64,000 nt of DNA, from positions 25,050,779 through 25,114,778 of the forward strand of contig JAKSZU010000005.1 in assembly GCA_026018925.1 (NCBI GenBank), read 5' to 3'. The DNA comes from Tupaia tana. Its lineage: Eukaryota; Chordata; Mammalia; Scandentia; Tupaiidae. Under the pieces are notes generated by a model. The model worked only from the letters and a program-made list of their open reading frames with translations. It made no database searches and was not told where the DNA came from. Positions 47,701-56,726 of the stretch are shown piece by piece; the first letter of the stretch is position 1; every line of letters starts with the position of its first letter. A program made the translations under genes and the position numbers.

Positions 47701-48779
47701 TATACTTGTTACACTGGCATGAATGGTCAGGTCAAGAGTACCACACCATTCCTTACCACACCACTCCTGACACCCTAGACTTTGACAATGAACTATGACC
47801 CCACAATGTGAGTAGCTCAGCAATCTGGCAAAATGATCACTATAAAACTTAATTATCATATTCATTTTTAAATCAAATAAGACAACAACTGGCATATCTA
47901 AAAATAATTAGCCCAAATAACCCTTAGAAATGGTTTTAATACAATCTCTTTAAAACCAAGGATTTCCTAAAATGTAAATTGAGGGGAAGAATAATCGCTG
48001 GAGAGATGGATTCCTCAATGATTCATTCTTCAATACGATTTTTTTTTACACTGTACATGTTAAGCCCACCTGACTTCAGCCATTTTTTAAATACTGTTCC
48101 TCAGCGTGCAGTAAAGAATCTGCTTTTAAAGCATCTTTCCGATCTGATTCACCACTCCTTCAAGAAAAATACATAAAATGTACCATCCCTAAATAAAGAG
48201 TACTCGGGGATCTCCTATATAAAGCCAGTACATATAAAAGGCCAGTGAGACATGAAACAGAAGATTTCCAAAGTCTTTAATAACGTAACTACTAGGCCCA
48301 CGTTGCAAAGAATAACTTTTTCAGAGATGACTCATAAACTATGATCTCTACATATAAGCTTATAAGGAGCTAATGAAACGAGTTTGTCTTATCTTGTGGA
48401 AAACTGTGGTCCTTCTGGCCACCAAGTTTTAAATGCACCCACGTTTTGTTCAATCCGGTACTTTCAAAGGGCATTAACACTCTTTCCTTGAAGTCTATCT
48501 AAAAGCCCTAATAAAAGAAATGTATTCGCCCTAGCAGTCGGCCCCTGCATGGTGATACTCCGAACCCCATAGAGATGTGTATGGTGTGTGAAAGTAAACA
48601 AACGACAGGAACGCTAACGCTGCTTCTCAAGACTAACGTGGATTCCAGTGACAAGACTGCCACCTGGACACATGGCTGGAAACGGGAGAGCTCGTGCCTC
48701 TCCGAGAGTAGAAAATGGAGAAAAAAATCAACAGCACTTATTTAAAGTTTCCACCTTCACACACACCCCCTTCCCCTTG
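47701..48779. other. Repeat-poor intronic sequence next to the USP12 promoter
   Basis: Over 1 kb just downstream of exon 1 has no recognised repeat and few homopolymers. Such depletion is common near active promoters and may reflect constraint. Confidence 0.45.
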
Positions 48780-49309
48780 GCACGGGGTCCAGGAGCCTGC
48801 CTCGCCAGAGGCGCGAGGAGGAAATCTGCACTTGACTTCCGTCCTCTCCCGGAGCAGGAACGAGAGCCTGCCCCCCACCCCTAGCCGAGACCCTTCCTTT
48901 CCCCGCAGACCCCGAGCTAGCCTGGGGACATCTCCCGGCTCCGCGAGTGGCCAGAAAGAAACGGAGATGGCGCTGCTCCGCGCCCCCTCCCCTGCGACCC
49001 CAGCCCGCGGCAGCGCTCCAGCTCGCGAGCCCACAGGCCGGGTGCTCCGCGGGAAGACTCCAGCAGTTCAGCCCAGGGCTCCCCAGGCCGGCGCCCGCCC
49101 CCCGCCACGTCCCGCACGGTCGCCCCGGTCCTCCGCTGCCGCCCCCTCCCCCGCCGCCGGGGGCCGCTAATCCCCCCCGCGTCCCCGCCCGCGCTCTGTC
49201 CAACCGCCCCCGCCCCGAGTGTCCAGCCCGCGGAAGGCCCACGGGCGGCCGCGGGGAGGGGCGGGACCAGCGCCGCCCCCGCCGGAGGGTCCCGGGCCGC
49301 CCCCGCAGC

Positions 49310-49315
49310 ACCTAC
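49310..49315 (-). other. USP12: USP12 exon 1 splice donor GTAGGT
   Basis: The sequence ACC ATG|GTAGGT on the minus strand gives a consensus-like donor in phase 0, immediately after codon 16. It agrees with the known exon 1 boundary of the USP12 coding sequence. Confidence 0.85.
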
Positions 49316-49363
49316 CATGGTACAGATGGAGGCGAATTTGGAGACTGTCATTAGGATTTCCAT
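49316..49363 (-). CDS. USP12: USP12 first coding exon (ubiquitin-specific protease 12, N-terminus only)
   Basis: The minus strand reads MEILMTVSKFASICTM and is followed directly by the splice donor GTAGGT (49310-49315). These 16 residues match the N-terminus of mammalian USP12 as I know it. The paralog USP46 starts MTVRNIASICNM, so this is USP12. The family is a roughly 370-residue cysteine deubiquitinase activated by UAF1/WDR48 and WDR20; its catalytic Cys box begins in later exons that are not in the window. The exon ends in phase 0, and the next residue (Gly of GANAS) must come from exon 2. The first ATG has a C at -3 and G at +4, a weak context. The in-frame fifth codon is also ATG and aligns with the USP46 start. 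The exon sits in a CpG island. Confidence 0.93.
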
Positions 49364-49377
49364 CCGCCCAGCGCCAT
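49351..49377 (-). other. Overlapping upstream ORF at the USP12 start codon
   Basis: An ATG in strong context (A at -3, G at +4) opens an 8-codon frame, MALGGWKS, in the +1 frame relative to USP12. It spans the USP12 ATG (49361-49363) and stops at TAA 49351-49353. That stop overlaps the second in-frame USP12 methionine codon as TAATG. It matters only if transcripts start upstream of 49377. Confidence 0.6.
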
Positions 49378-49380
49378 CTT
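49372..49380 (-). promoter_or_regulatory. YY1-type site AAGATGGCG at the USP12 start
   Basis: Minus strand AAGATGGCG lies 9 bases upstream of the USP12 ATG. It matches the core YY1 motif AAGATGGCGGC and is in the orientation usual for sites just downstream of transcription starts. Its embedded ATG also opens the upstream ORF at 49351-49377. Binding is inferred from the motif only. Confidence 0.6.
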
Positions 49381-49989
49381 CCACCCAATCACAGCGGCAG
49401 CAGCGGCGGCGGCGGCGGCAGCAGCGGGCGGGGGAGGAGGGCAGCCGGGCCGCCCGCTCGCACCGCAGCCCGCCGGCGGACCCCGAGCTGCCGCGGACCC
49501 ACGCACGGAGCCTGCTGGGCCGCCCCTGCCGTCGTCGCCGCCGGCGCTCAGGCACTCCCGGCCTCGGGCCCTAGCCCCCGCCTGCCGGCCGCCCGCCCCC
49601 GGCTCCGCCCCGGCGCAGGGCGCAGCCGCTGCCTCGGGGCCCGCGCCTGCCCGCGAAGCCGCCCGCCGCTCACCCCGCCCAGTGCGCTGGGGAGCGGGCT
49701 CCGCCGAGGCCCTAATGCCCAGCCTGCCCCGCAGCTGCGTGGCCCAGCGGCACCGCCCCGCCCGCGCTGGACCGCCCCGCACGCGGCCCCGCCCACCGTG
49801 GCGCCCGCCCCTCGGCCCCAGAGCGCCGGCGGGGAGCTCCGGCCCCACCTCGCGCGCGGCCGGGGGCGGCACCTGGGGCGGGCCTCGAGTCCTGCCCGCG
49901 TCCCTCGCGGTCCTAGAGCCCACGGGCTAGCAGAGCCCTGGCTACGGGAGGAGCACCGCTGCCGAGGCGGCGGGGCGCTCTGGGTGAAC

Positions 49990-51570
49990 GGTGGAGGGAC
50001 CTGGCTCTCAGCAACCTACCACTTGAGGGGACAGCTAGTCTCCACTGCTGAAACAGGAAACGGAGGAGGTGATCTGGATAATTTTGGGTGGGGTCGGAGG
50101 TTAAGATAAGGTTAAGATAACCGGTATGAGTCCCAAGCACTTGATTTGTTTCTTTTCACACATATTGAGTGGACCACCTGGGTCAAATACCATAACTTAG
50201 AAAAATACAAATTAATTAGAAAAAAATGAGACAAAGAAGAAATTGCATCTACTTAATTCTAACTAAGAAGAAAGGTAAGTAAGGGGAGACATGAGGAGAG
50301 AGAATACCACCCTCCTGCCTAACAGTTGTCCATAAAATTTAGAGTATGAGTCTAAATACCTGCAGATTGAGGGACAAGATAGGGAAGATCTCGTTCCAGC
50401 AGTAATGATACTAGCAGAGACAAGAAAAAGTAAGTCCCGAAAGTGACCAAAACATCCTGTGAGAAATGCATCAGCAGCATGTTGCTCTTTTTTATAAAAT
50501 CCCTTATTGCACCTTGTTCTTTGTGTCTGGCAGCTCAGCTTTATTATTATTTTTTCGTCTTAGAGAAGGTAGTTTAAGAGACTGAAATAACTCCGTAAAT
50601 TATTAGACTAGAGAACTTGCGATGTTTTTGATTGGTAAATCAACGATGTGGTGCCTTTCTGGGTTAGCCATTTCAATGAGAACGAGGGCCTGAATTCAGA
50701 CAAAAGTTGGAAAGTGCCCTAACTCGTAGATTCAAAGCATAAAAAACAAATCATTGAAATGAAATTTAGGTGAAAAATAGATTTCTGGTACATGAATGCT
50801 GTTTCCATAGTGATTCCATTATAAGCTGGCTCGGGGAGCGGGGAGAATGTAGACTGAACAGAGCCTAGTCCCATGTAACCAAAGCCAGCCTGGTTCTCCA
50901 GATACTGGCCTTTGAAGCATAGGGCCCTGATAAATGTCCATGGTCACCCTGTCCTCCTCTCTTGCTATCCTATCCCAGCACACAGGCCTAATGTGCCAGA
51001 ATTTGAGCTCTGCCTCCATTCTATCAGTAAAATGTCAGGAACAAAGGCCATCAACTTTACACAAGTGTATATTAAATAAGGACTTTTTAAAATGGATTGC
51101 TGATAGAATTATTTGGAGTCATGTCTGGTTGATATTAGAATCTTCCAGAGTTACAGGTAATGCCATAAATCCTGATTGCAGAGCCTCACGGTACCTTATC
51201 TTCTCATCCGAAAGCTGACTAGAGAACCACGGAGAGATGTCCATCCCCACAGCTAGGTGTTGTGCCAGGGGGTTCTTTACGATGTATACTACAGTTGGAG
51301 ATTACATTCAGCTGAAACGCCACACTTTTGCACCCAGAATTTGGAAAAGGTAATCTGGGTATGAATAAAGTTTTCACTGGTGGCTATTTCAGCTTTACAG
51401 AGCTTCCTTGTGCCTAGCAAAAGATAAGCTGGTGTGCAACTGACTCCTTTTGAGCCTTCCTGAATGTGTAAGCTTCAAAATAGATTCATATACCTCCAGG
51501 GACCAAGCAAGTAGATGAACTAGGGCCAAGTTTAGCCTATTTGGCCAGCACAGCATCTTACAGGTTTTTC
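49990..51570. other. Upstream flank of USP12
   Basis: About 1.6 kb with no recognised repeat or gene. It includes TTAAGATAAGGTTAAGATAAC at 50100-50120, a tandem GATA-like (AGATAA) pair. Confidence 0.4.
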
Positions 51571-51575
51571 ATCTG

Positions 51576-51824
51576 GGCCAGCAGGTGGCTTAGTGATTAA
51601 GGTGCTGGACTCCCACATAACTGACCACAGTTCAAGTCCCGGACCCAGCGGCTTTAAACACGCTGGGCACATGTGCGTGAGTGCCTAAAATCCTAAGAGG
51701 AGAATGGAGAAGAGATTGAGGAATGGCCATCCCCGCGGGGGGTAATTTCTCACTTTCTCTCTCTGTCTCTGTGTCTATAGTGAGCACATGTGCCCTATAG
51801 CAAAAATATCTCTTAAAATTTTTT
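51576..51824 (+). mobile_element. SINE-L
   Basis: GGGCCAGCAGGTGGCTTAGTG head; flanks TTTTTCATCTG / TTTTTTATCTG. Confidence 0.9.
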
Positions 51825-51923
51825 TTATCTGAATGCTTTTACACAATCATGCACCCTCCAATTCCTTAAAAATAACCTTCATTATTCATTCCATTTTCAG
51901 TTTACCTTAGATCAGGTAAGATC

Positions 51924-52172
51924 TTTTTTTCTCTTTTGAGGGAGAGATTTTTGCCATAGAGCACATGTACTTGGCAGAGAGATAGAAATCAAGAAATCAT
52001 CTCCCCACCAAGGGATGGCCAGGCTGCAATCCCCTCTTTTTCATTCTCATCTTGGGATGTGGAACACACACATGCACCTGGTGTACATCTCAAGCCACTG
52101 GGTCCAGGACTCAAACTGCGGTTGGTCACATGGGAATCCAGTGCCTCAACCACTATGTCACCTGCTGGCCCC
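51924..52172 (-). mobile_element. SINE-L
   Basis: Flanks CAGGTAAGAT / CAGGTAGGAT; SINE-L body in reverse. Confidence 0.9.
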
Positions 52173-52309
52173 CAGGTAGGATATTTCTGCCACTGCCCTG
52201 AAGCTATTTGGGTTGGCACCAGCTCACAATCAGGAAGCTTGCTTGTGATGGAGTGGGAAAGAAGTGGTGAGGAGGGGACACAGAGGGGCATAGTGACAGG
52301 TGTCTGTGT

Positions 52310-52495
52310 ACTAAAAATTTTGTACAGTCCCTGTTACACCCCCGCAGAGCAGGTTCTATGATTATCCCCACTTCCTATTGTAGATGAGGAAACAGGCACC
52401 AAGATAACTTTCCCAAGGTTGCACAACTAGTAAGCAATGGAATCAGGAGTTGAACCTGGCCCAAGTAGCCTTACTCATACGCACTCAGCTACACC
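52310..52495 (+). repeat. MIR element
   Basis: TGTAGATGAGGAAACAGGCAC, CCCAAGGTTGCACAACTAGT and GGAGTTGAACCTGG match the MIR 3' half. Confidence 0.75.
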
Positions 52496-52795
52496 TACCA
52501 ACTTTTGTGAAAGCATCTCATTTTGATTCATGTTAGATGAGGCTGAAGAACATTATCAAAAATAAAAAGAGAGAGAGAGAGAGAGAAAAGAAAAGCACTA
52601 TTTCCTTTGGGACTCACATGCAAGTTTAGCTAAAAAATATACTTAAATAGATATTTATTGATTGCATCTGGAAAAAAAAGGAAATGCTTATGAGGATAAA
52701 CATGGAGACATGTTTAGAATAGTGCCTGACACAAACACAAAGTGGAGAGTTTCAAATGGCATCAAAGTCAACATTTTGAAACTCACTATGGGCAG

Positions 52796-53090
52796 GACCA
52801 GCAGATGGCAAAGAGGTTAAGGCAGCTGGATCTCACATGGTTGATTGCGCAGTTTGAGTACCAGACCAGGCAGCTTGAAAATCATATCGGTTGTACATGT
52901 ATGTGTGCCCAAAATCCCAAGAGGAGAGTGGAGGAAAAAGGATTGCAATGTGGCTATCCCATCTCCATTATCCCTACTTTTTAGATGAAGAAACTGAGGT
53001 ACATGGGGGGGGGGGGTGTGATTTCTCACTTTCCCACTCTTATCTCTGTGTCTCTGGCAGCAAGCACACACCAACTAACAATAAATAAAA
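52796..53090 (+). mobile_element. SINE-L containing an internal MIR-like segment
   Basis: Normal head and body to GGCTATCCC (52960). Then 43 bp of MIR-like text (52963-53005, TTAGATGAAGAAACTGAGG), then G10 and the normal SINE-L 3' part TGATTTCTCACTTTC. Confidence 0.85.
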
Positions 53091-53129
53091 GTCAGGGTGG
53101 GCAAAACCAGCCTCAGGCTGCCATTTTGC

Positions 53130-53345
53130 TCCTTCAGGGGCCCCTTTAATGAGCCTCTATGTGCCAGGCAGCTATTTAGTACTTTAAATGCATCTTCTAC
53201 CATAACACTTAAAATAACCTTGAAAATGGGTCGTTGTATGCTTATTTTACACATGACACAGTATGACACTCATCACTACGCTATCCAGTAAGTATAGGGC
53301 TGGGATCCACATTCAGGCACTCCGACTCTAAAACTCACGCTCTTT
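53130..53345 (+). repeat. MIR element, interrupted by the composite retroposon
   Basis: CTATGTGCCAGGCAGCTATT, CCATAACACTTAAAATAACC and GGGCTGGGATCCACATTCAG follow the MIR order. The composite retroposon inserted just beyond its 3' end. Confidence 0.7.
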
Positions 53346-53519
53346 TTCTTTTCTTTTTAAATTCTGTACATAATTTTTTCCCTAATTTTTTTCTTTTATT
53401 TTATTTTTCTTTCTCAGATTAATTAAATTCACATTTTACATAAAGTCCCCATTATGATGTATACAATATACCTATACATATATAGTTTTCAACAGAGAAC
53501 TCTACATTTTTGGTGTTAA

Positions 53520-53600
53520 ATGGTTCTTCCCTTTGCCCCCCATGCCCCCTCTCTATCACCCACTCCCCACCACCCACTCCCCTCCCTTACAGCCTCTGGT
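53520..53600 (-). other. G-rich polypurine tract near the 3' end of the composite retroposon
   Basis: The minus strand carries several runs of 3-6 G (AGGGAGGGGAGTGGG, GGTGGGGAGTGGG, GAGGGGGCATGGGGGG). Similar G-rich tracts with quadruplex potential occur in mammalian L1 3' UTRs, so this part may be L1 3' UTR-derived. Homology is inferred from composition and position. Confidence 0.5.
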
Positions 53601-53663
53601 ATCTACATTTATCCTTTCCGCTATCATATCTTCAGATCCTTCTTCTGCTAGAGTGCTGATATA

Positions 53664-54047
53664 TTATTTTTTTTTTCGTTGCCCATCTTTACAGTGTACA
53701 GCATGGTTTTTCCCAGCATGAGTACAGTGCACATAAGTCAAGACAATGATATCACCATGTACATCATCATCAGCAGACCACTCTTCATCTTTGTGTCTAT
53801 TAAGTGTGATGTTTGTTCCCTGAATACCTCCTCTCCGCCCTCCATTACTCATTCCCATTACCTCTCCCATATTGTCTCCAGTATCTGCAGTTGCCATCCC
53901 CGCCACTATACCCTCCAGTTCCTTCACTTTTTTTTTTTTTCCAATTATCAGCTCATAAAGTTTTTTACAATAGGGAACATAGATTCTACTCAGGGTTGGG
54001 TTAAGAGTGGGTCTCGTGCAGTTCCGCAGTTGTAGGTGAGTCTTCAT
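53664..54047 (-). other. 127-codon open frame inside the composite retroposon, not recognised
   Basis: A minus-strand frame opens at an ATG (MKTHLQLRNC) and ends in a basic stretch followed by a stop. It is acidic in the middle (EEWSADDD) and Gly-rich (NGGRRGG). I do not recognise it, and it resembles no L1 ORF1 or ORF2 domain I know. It may be chance or a captured exon of the source transcript. Confidence 0.25.
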
Positions 54048-54386
54048 GGGATACAGTTTCAGGAAAGGGGTTCTGGTAAGCAGAGATGGTTATTAGCCGA
54101 TGCGACACAGCATCCATCCTGTGATTACCGGGAATGGTGTTGTGGGGATCTGCAGCATGAGTCATCCTCGGGTATCTGGCTTCCTTAAGAATGGTAGAAT
54201 AGTTCTTGTTTTTCCCTGAGTTAATGCAGGGCTGGTAACCATCATCTTCTCACTGTCCGTAGGCAGAGAAAATCCTCCTATACAATATATTTCTCAATTG
54301 GTTCAAGACAGCCAAAGTTCCTCTCTGTTGCCCAAAGTTGCAAGTTCTTAATCCTTGTTTTCGGCTTCAGTATGTCGCCTGCGACT

Positions 54387-54827
54387 GGCAGCCATGCGCA
54401 GGCCCGGGGGCTACGTGCAGGCGCAGGCCCAGCGGCCACATGCAGACCCAGCAGCCACGCTAAGGCCCGGCGGCCGCGTGCAGGCACAGGCCCGGCGGCC
54501 ACGCGCAGGCCTGGCTGCCACGCGCAGGCCCGGCGGCCACGCGCAGGCGCAGGCCTGACAGCCACGTGCTGGCCCAGCGGTCACGCGCGGGCGCAGGCCC
54601 AGTGGCTACGCATGGGCGCAAGCCCGGCGGCCACTCGCAGGCCCGGGGTCCACGCGCAGGCCTGGTGGCCACGTGCAGACCCGGCAGCCACGCTCAGGCC
54701 TGACAGCCGCTCACAGGCGCAGGCCCTGCGGCCACGCACAGGCGCAGGCCCAGCGGCCATACTCAGACCCGGCGGCCACGCGCAGGCCCGGCGGCCACGC
54801 GCAGGCCCACCGGCCACACGCCAGCCC
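54387..54827 (-). repeat. GC-rich VNTR, 21 units of 19 or 25 bp
   Basis: On the plus strand the basic unit is GGCGGCCACGCGCAGGCCC (19 bp); a 25-bp variant carries an extra GCGCAG before the final AGGCCC-type end. I count 14 units of 19 bp and 7 of 25 bp, in the order 19-25-19-19-25-19-19-25-19-25-25-19-19-19-19-25-25-19-19-19-19. They account for all 441 bp. Unit divergence is moderate, and units 3-5 resemble units 14-16, suggesting a higher-order duplication. It is the central array of the composite retroposon. Confidence 0.93.
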
Positions 54828-55064
54828 CGAGCGCGCGACTGTGCCCGGGACCCCGCGCCACCTCCCGCTCACCCGCCCGGCCAGAGAAAGGAAGGACGGT
54901 GACCTCTGCCGGTCCGCGCCGCCGGCCCGCGCTGGCGCCAAGCACAGGACAGACCCAGCGCCGGAGAGGCAGCGGGGGCCAGGCGGTCCGGGGCGCGGCA
55001 TGCAGAGCAGAGGAGAGCCCCGCGCCCGCCCCCGCCGCCGCCGGTGCGCGCAGGCGCGGGGCGC
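54828..55064 (-). other. CpG-rich 5' block of the composite retroposon
   Basis: About 240 bp of CpG-dense sequence lies between the VNTR and the direct repeat. Together with the VNTR it forms a second, transposon-borne CpG island about 5 kb upstream of the USP12 island and in the same orientation. It contains GC boxes and could have promoter activity; this is inferred from composition only. Confidence 0.6.
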
Positions 55065-55089
55065 CTGTACTTAATTTTTGTGTATTTTT

Positions 55090-55220
55090 ATTATTTTTTA
55101 ATTTGACCAGAGACAGATAGAGAGAGGTAAAGTGAGAAAGAAAGCTCCCAGATCTGGAACTCGAACCATGGTTGACCATGTAGGAGTCCAGTGCCTTAAC
55201 CACCATGCCACCTGCTGCCC
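55090..55220 (-). mobile_element. SINE-S
   Basis: Reverse copy from AATTTGACCAGAGACAG to CACCTGCTGCCCC, next to the composite retroposon's direct repeat. Confidence 0.9.
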
Positions 55221-55227
55221 CTCCCCC

Positions 55228-55477
55228 CTTTTTAGAGAGATTTTGCTATGGGGCATGTGTGCGCACTGGGGAGACAGAGACAGAGAGACAGAAAGTGAGA
55301 AATCACCCCAGGAGACATGGCCATACTGCAATCCCTTCTCCACTCTCCTCTCAGGATCTTGGGCACGCACACACATGTCCCTGGTGTGAGGTTTAACCCA
55401 CTGGGTCCAGGACTCAAACCGTGGTCCATTCCATGGGACTCCAGCAACATAACTATTACATCATCTGCTGGTCCCCA
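55228..55477 (-). mobile_element. SINE-L
   Basis: Reverse copy with GCTATGGGGCATGTGTGCG and head ending CATCTGCTGGTCCCC; adjoins a SINE-S at 55090-55220. Confidence 0.92.
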
Positions 55478-55751
55478 TATGCTTTTTCTTGATGACCTAT
55501 TTTTACAGTTAATGAATCAACTTTCTTGATGATTTTAATTAATATCACCCACCCATCCTATAGTAGATGTCAATCAAAACAGTGATATTCTTCTATTGAT
55601 TTGAATCAGTAACTTCTCAAGGATGACTTCTAGTTTAAATGAGTAAAATCAAGTCATGGGCACATGGGCATATACCTGATATATGCAGAGTGGCATCTAG
55701 TTGATAATGTCTAAAACTTTGTCAGTTTTAATATAGGTTTAAAAGAGGGCT

Positions 55752-56000
55752 GGGGACCAGCAAATGGCACAATGGTTCATCACTGGACTCCCACATAGTC
55801 AACTGCAGTTTAAGTCCCAGACCTGGTGTCTTAAAACTCACGCCAGGCATGTGTGCGTCCATGTCCAAGATCCTGAGAGGAGAACAGAGAAAGGACAGTG
55901 GCATGGCCATCCCCCCAGGAAGTGATTTATTGCTTTCCATCTCTCTGTCTCTCTGGCAAGCCCACGTACCTTATGGCAAAAATCTCTCCAATAAAGAAAG
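55752..56000 (+). mobile_element. SINE-L
   Basis: GGGGACCAGCAAATGGCAC head and full body, ending CTTATGGCAAAAATCTCTCC. Confidence 0.92.
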
Positions 56001-56051
56001 CGTCTGAAGGTTCAATCATTACACTCTTCTTAAATCTGAAATGTGGGCTCA

Positions 56052-56234
56052 AGGGACCAGCAGGTGGCATGGTGGTTAAGGCACCGGACATTCCCACATG
56101 GCTGACCACGGTTTGAGTCCCGGACCTGGTAACTTGCTTTCTCACTTCCCCTCTTTCTCTCTCTTTCTGTGTGTCTCTCTGTCAAATTAAAAATAAATGA
56201 ATAAATAAATAAAATTTAAAAAAAACAAGAATAT
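56052..56234 (+). mobile_element. SINE-S
   Basis: Perfect 14-bp duplication GAAATGTGGGCTCA (56038-56051, 56235-56248). Confidence 0.95.
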
Positions 56235-56249
56235 GAAATGTGGGCTCAT

Positions 56250-56560
56250 TCATTTCAACAAATATCATCTACTGATGAATAAGAGAAATTTGTGCCCTCG
56301 GGAAGAACACAGTCTATTGGGGTAGACAAAGTATGTTTGTGGGAAATGAGCTGAGAGTATGGAGAACCAAGTGCTATCAGCTTTGAGGAGAGTGGGGCGA
56401 GCTCTGCCAATGGGAGGGGCAAGGAGAGGTGAGCTTGGGAAGAATAGAATGAGTGGGGAGGATGGGGAAGGGCACCTGGTCTCCCAGTGGTGGGAGACCA
56501 TGGCTGTTTCTATGGCTGAGTTGCAAGGAGGTAAAGGGAGTTTAAGATGAGTGATGACCT
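56250..56560 (+). repeat. L2-like fragment
   Basis: TTTCAACAAATATCATCTAC, then TGCCCTCGGGAAGAACACAG and GTCTATTGGGGTAGACAAAG, is the L2 pattern for this region. Extent of the 3' side is uncertain. Confidence 0.45.
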
Positions 56561-56726
56561 TCAGGGGGTCAATCCAACCTATGGTAATACCAGCAAGACA
56601 TCTCCCTTATTATGTCTACCAATAGTAACTGGTGGAACTTGCCTATTTTATAACCTATTCTTTTTCCTTTGTAATGTCAGCATGGAACCCAGTCTCGCAA
56701 TTTGTTAAGACTAAGCAAGGCAGAGG

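Larger units (their letters stand above)
1..49315 (-). other. USP12: USP12 intron 1 (incomplete; at least 49 kb)
   Basis: Everything downstream of the exon 1 donor on the minus strand lacks any segment I can recognise as USP12 exon 2 (expected to encode GANASALEKEIGPEQ and the Cys-box motif GNTCYCNS). A very long first intron is typical for this gene in mammals. The absence of exon 2 rests on reading by eye, so a diverged or unusually split exon could have been missed. Confidence 0.75.
48780..49985 (-). promoter_or_regulatory. USP12: USP12 CpG-island promoter and 5' UTR
   Basis: About 1.2 kb of very GC-rich, CpG-dense sequence surrounds exon 1, with many GC boxes (CCCCGCCC/GGGCGG), a CGG/CAG-rich run at 49391-49430 and a CCAAT box at 49383-49387 (ATTGG in the USP12 direction). 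No TATA box is evident. This is a typical housekeeping promoter with dispersed starts. Long open frames on both strands here result from low stop-codon frequency in GC-rich DNA. Confidence 0.9.
53364..55079 (-). mobile_element. Composite VNTR retroposon (SVA-like architecture) with flanking direct repeat
   Basis: In the minus direction the order is: CpG-rich 5' block (55064-54828), GC-rich tandem array (54827-54387), about 1 kb of unrecognised sequence (54386-53400) ending in a G-rich tract and AATAAA-like signals, then an A-rich tail (about 53420-53379). The 15-bp repeat CTGTACATAATTTTT (53364-53378) and CTGTACTTAATTTTT (55065-55079), one mismatch, brackets exactly this unit. On the element's strand the repeat begins AAAAATTA, as expected for L1 endonuclease insertion. 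It interrupts the end of a MIR. A chimeric or 5'-GC-rich mRNA retrocopy is the main alternative. Confidence 0.7.

Noticed and set aside
1-49315. USP12 exon 2
   Set aside because: Looked for reverse-complement coding of NEHYFGLVNFGNTCYCNS and GANASALEKE; not found by eye.
48917-49555. 212-codon minus-strand frame containing MEILMTVSKF
   Set aside because: Reads through the exon 1 donor into intron; only the 16 residues before GTAGGT are USP12.
49219-50109. 296-codon plus-strand open frame in the CpG island
   Set aside because: Composition-driven: Pro/Arg/Ala-rich with no domain, in a region where overlapping long frames exist on both strands.
50098-50121. Telomere-like or regulatory repeat GGTTAAGATAAGGTTAAGATAA
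   Set aside because: Only two units and not TTAGGG; noted as a GATA-like pair only.
53664-54047. 127-codon frame as an L1 ORF1 remnant
   Set aside because: No coiled-coil or RRM-like pattern recognised; kept only as an unassigned frame within the retroposon.
54387-54827. CRISPR-like array
   Set aside because: Units are contiguous 19/25-bp tandem repeats without spacers, in a mammalian genome.
54372-54902. 176-codon frame across the VNTR
   Set aside because: Repetitive (R/G/A/P) translation of a tandem array; other frames of the array are also open.
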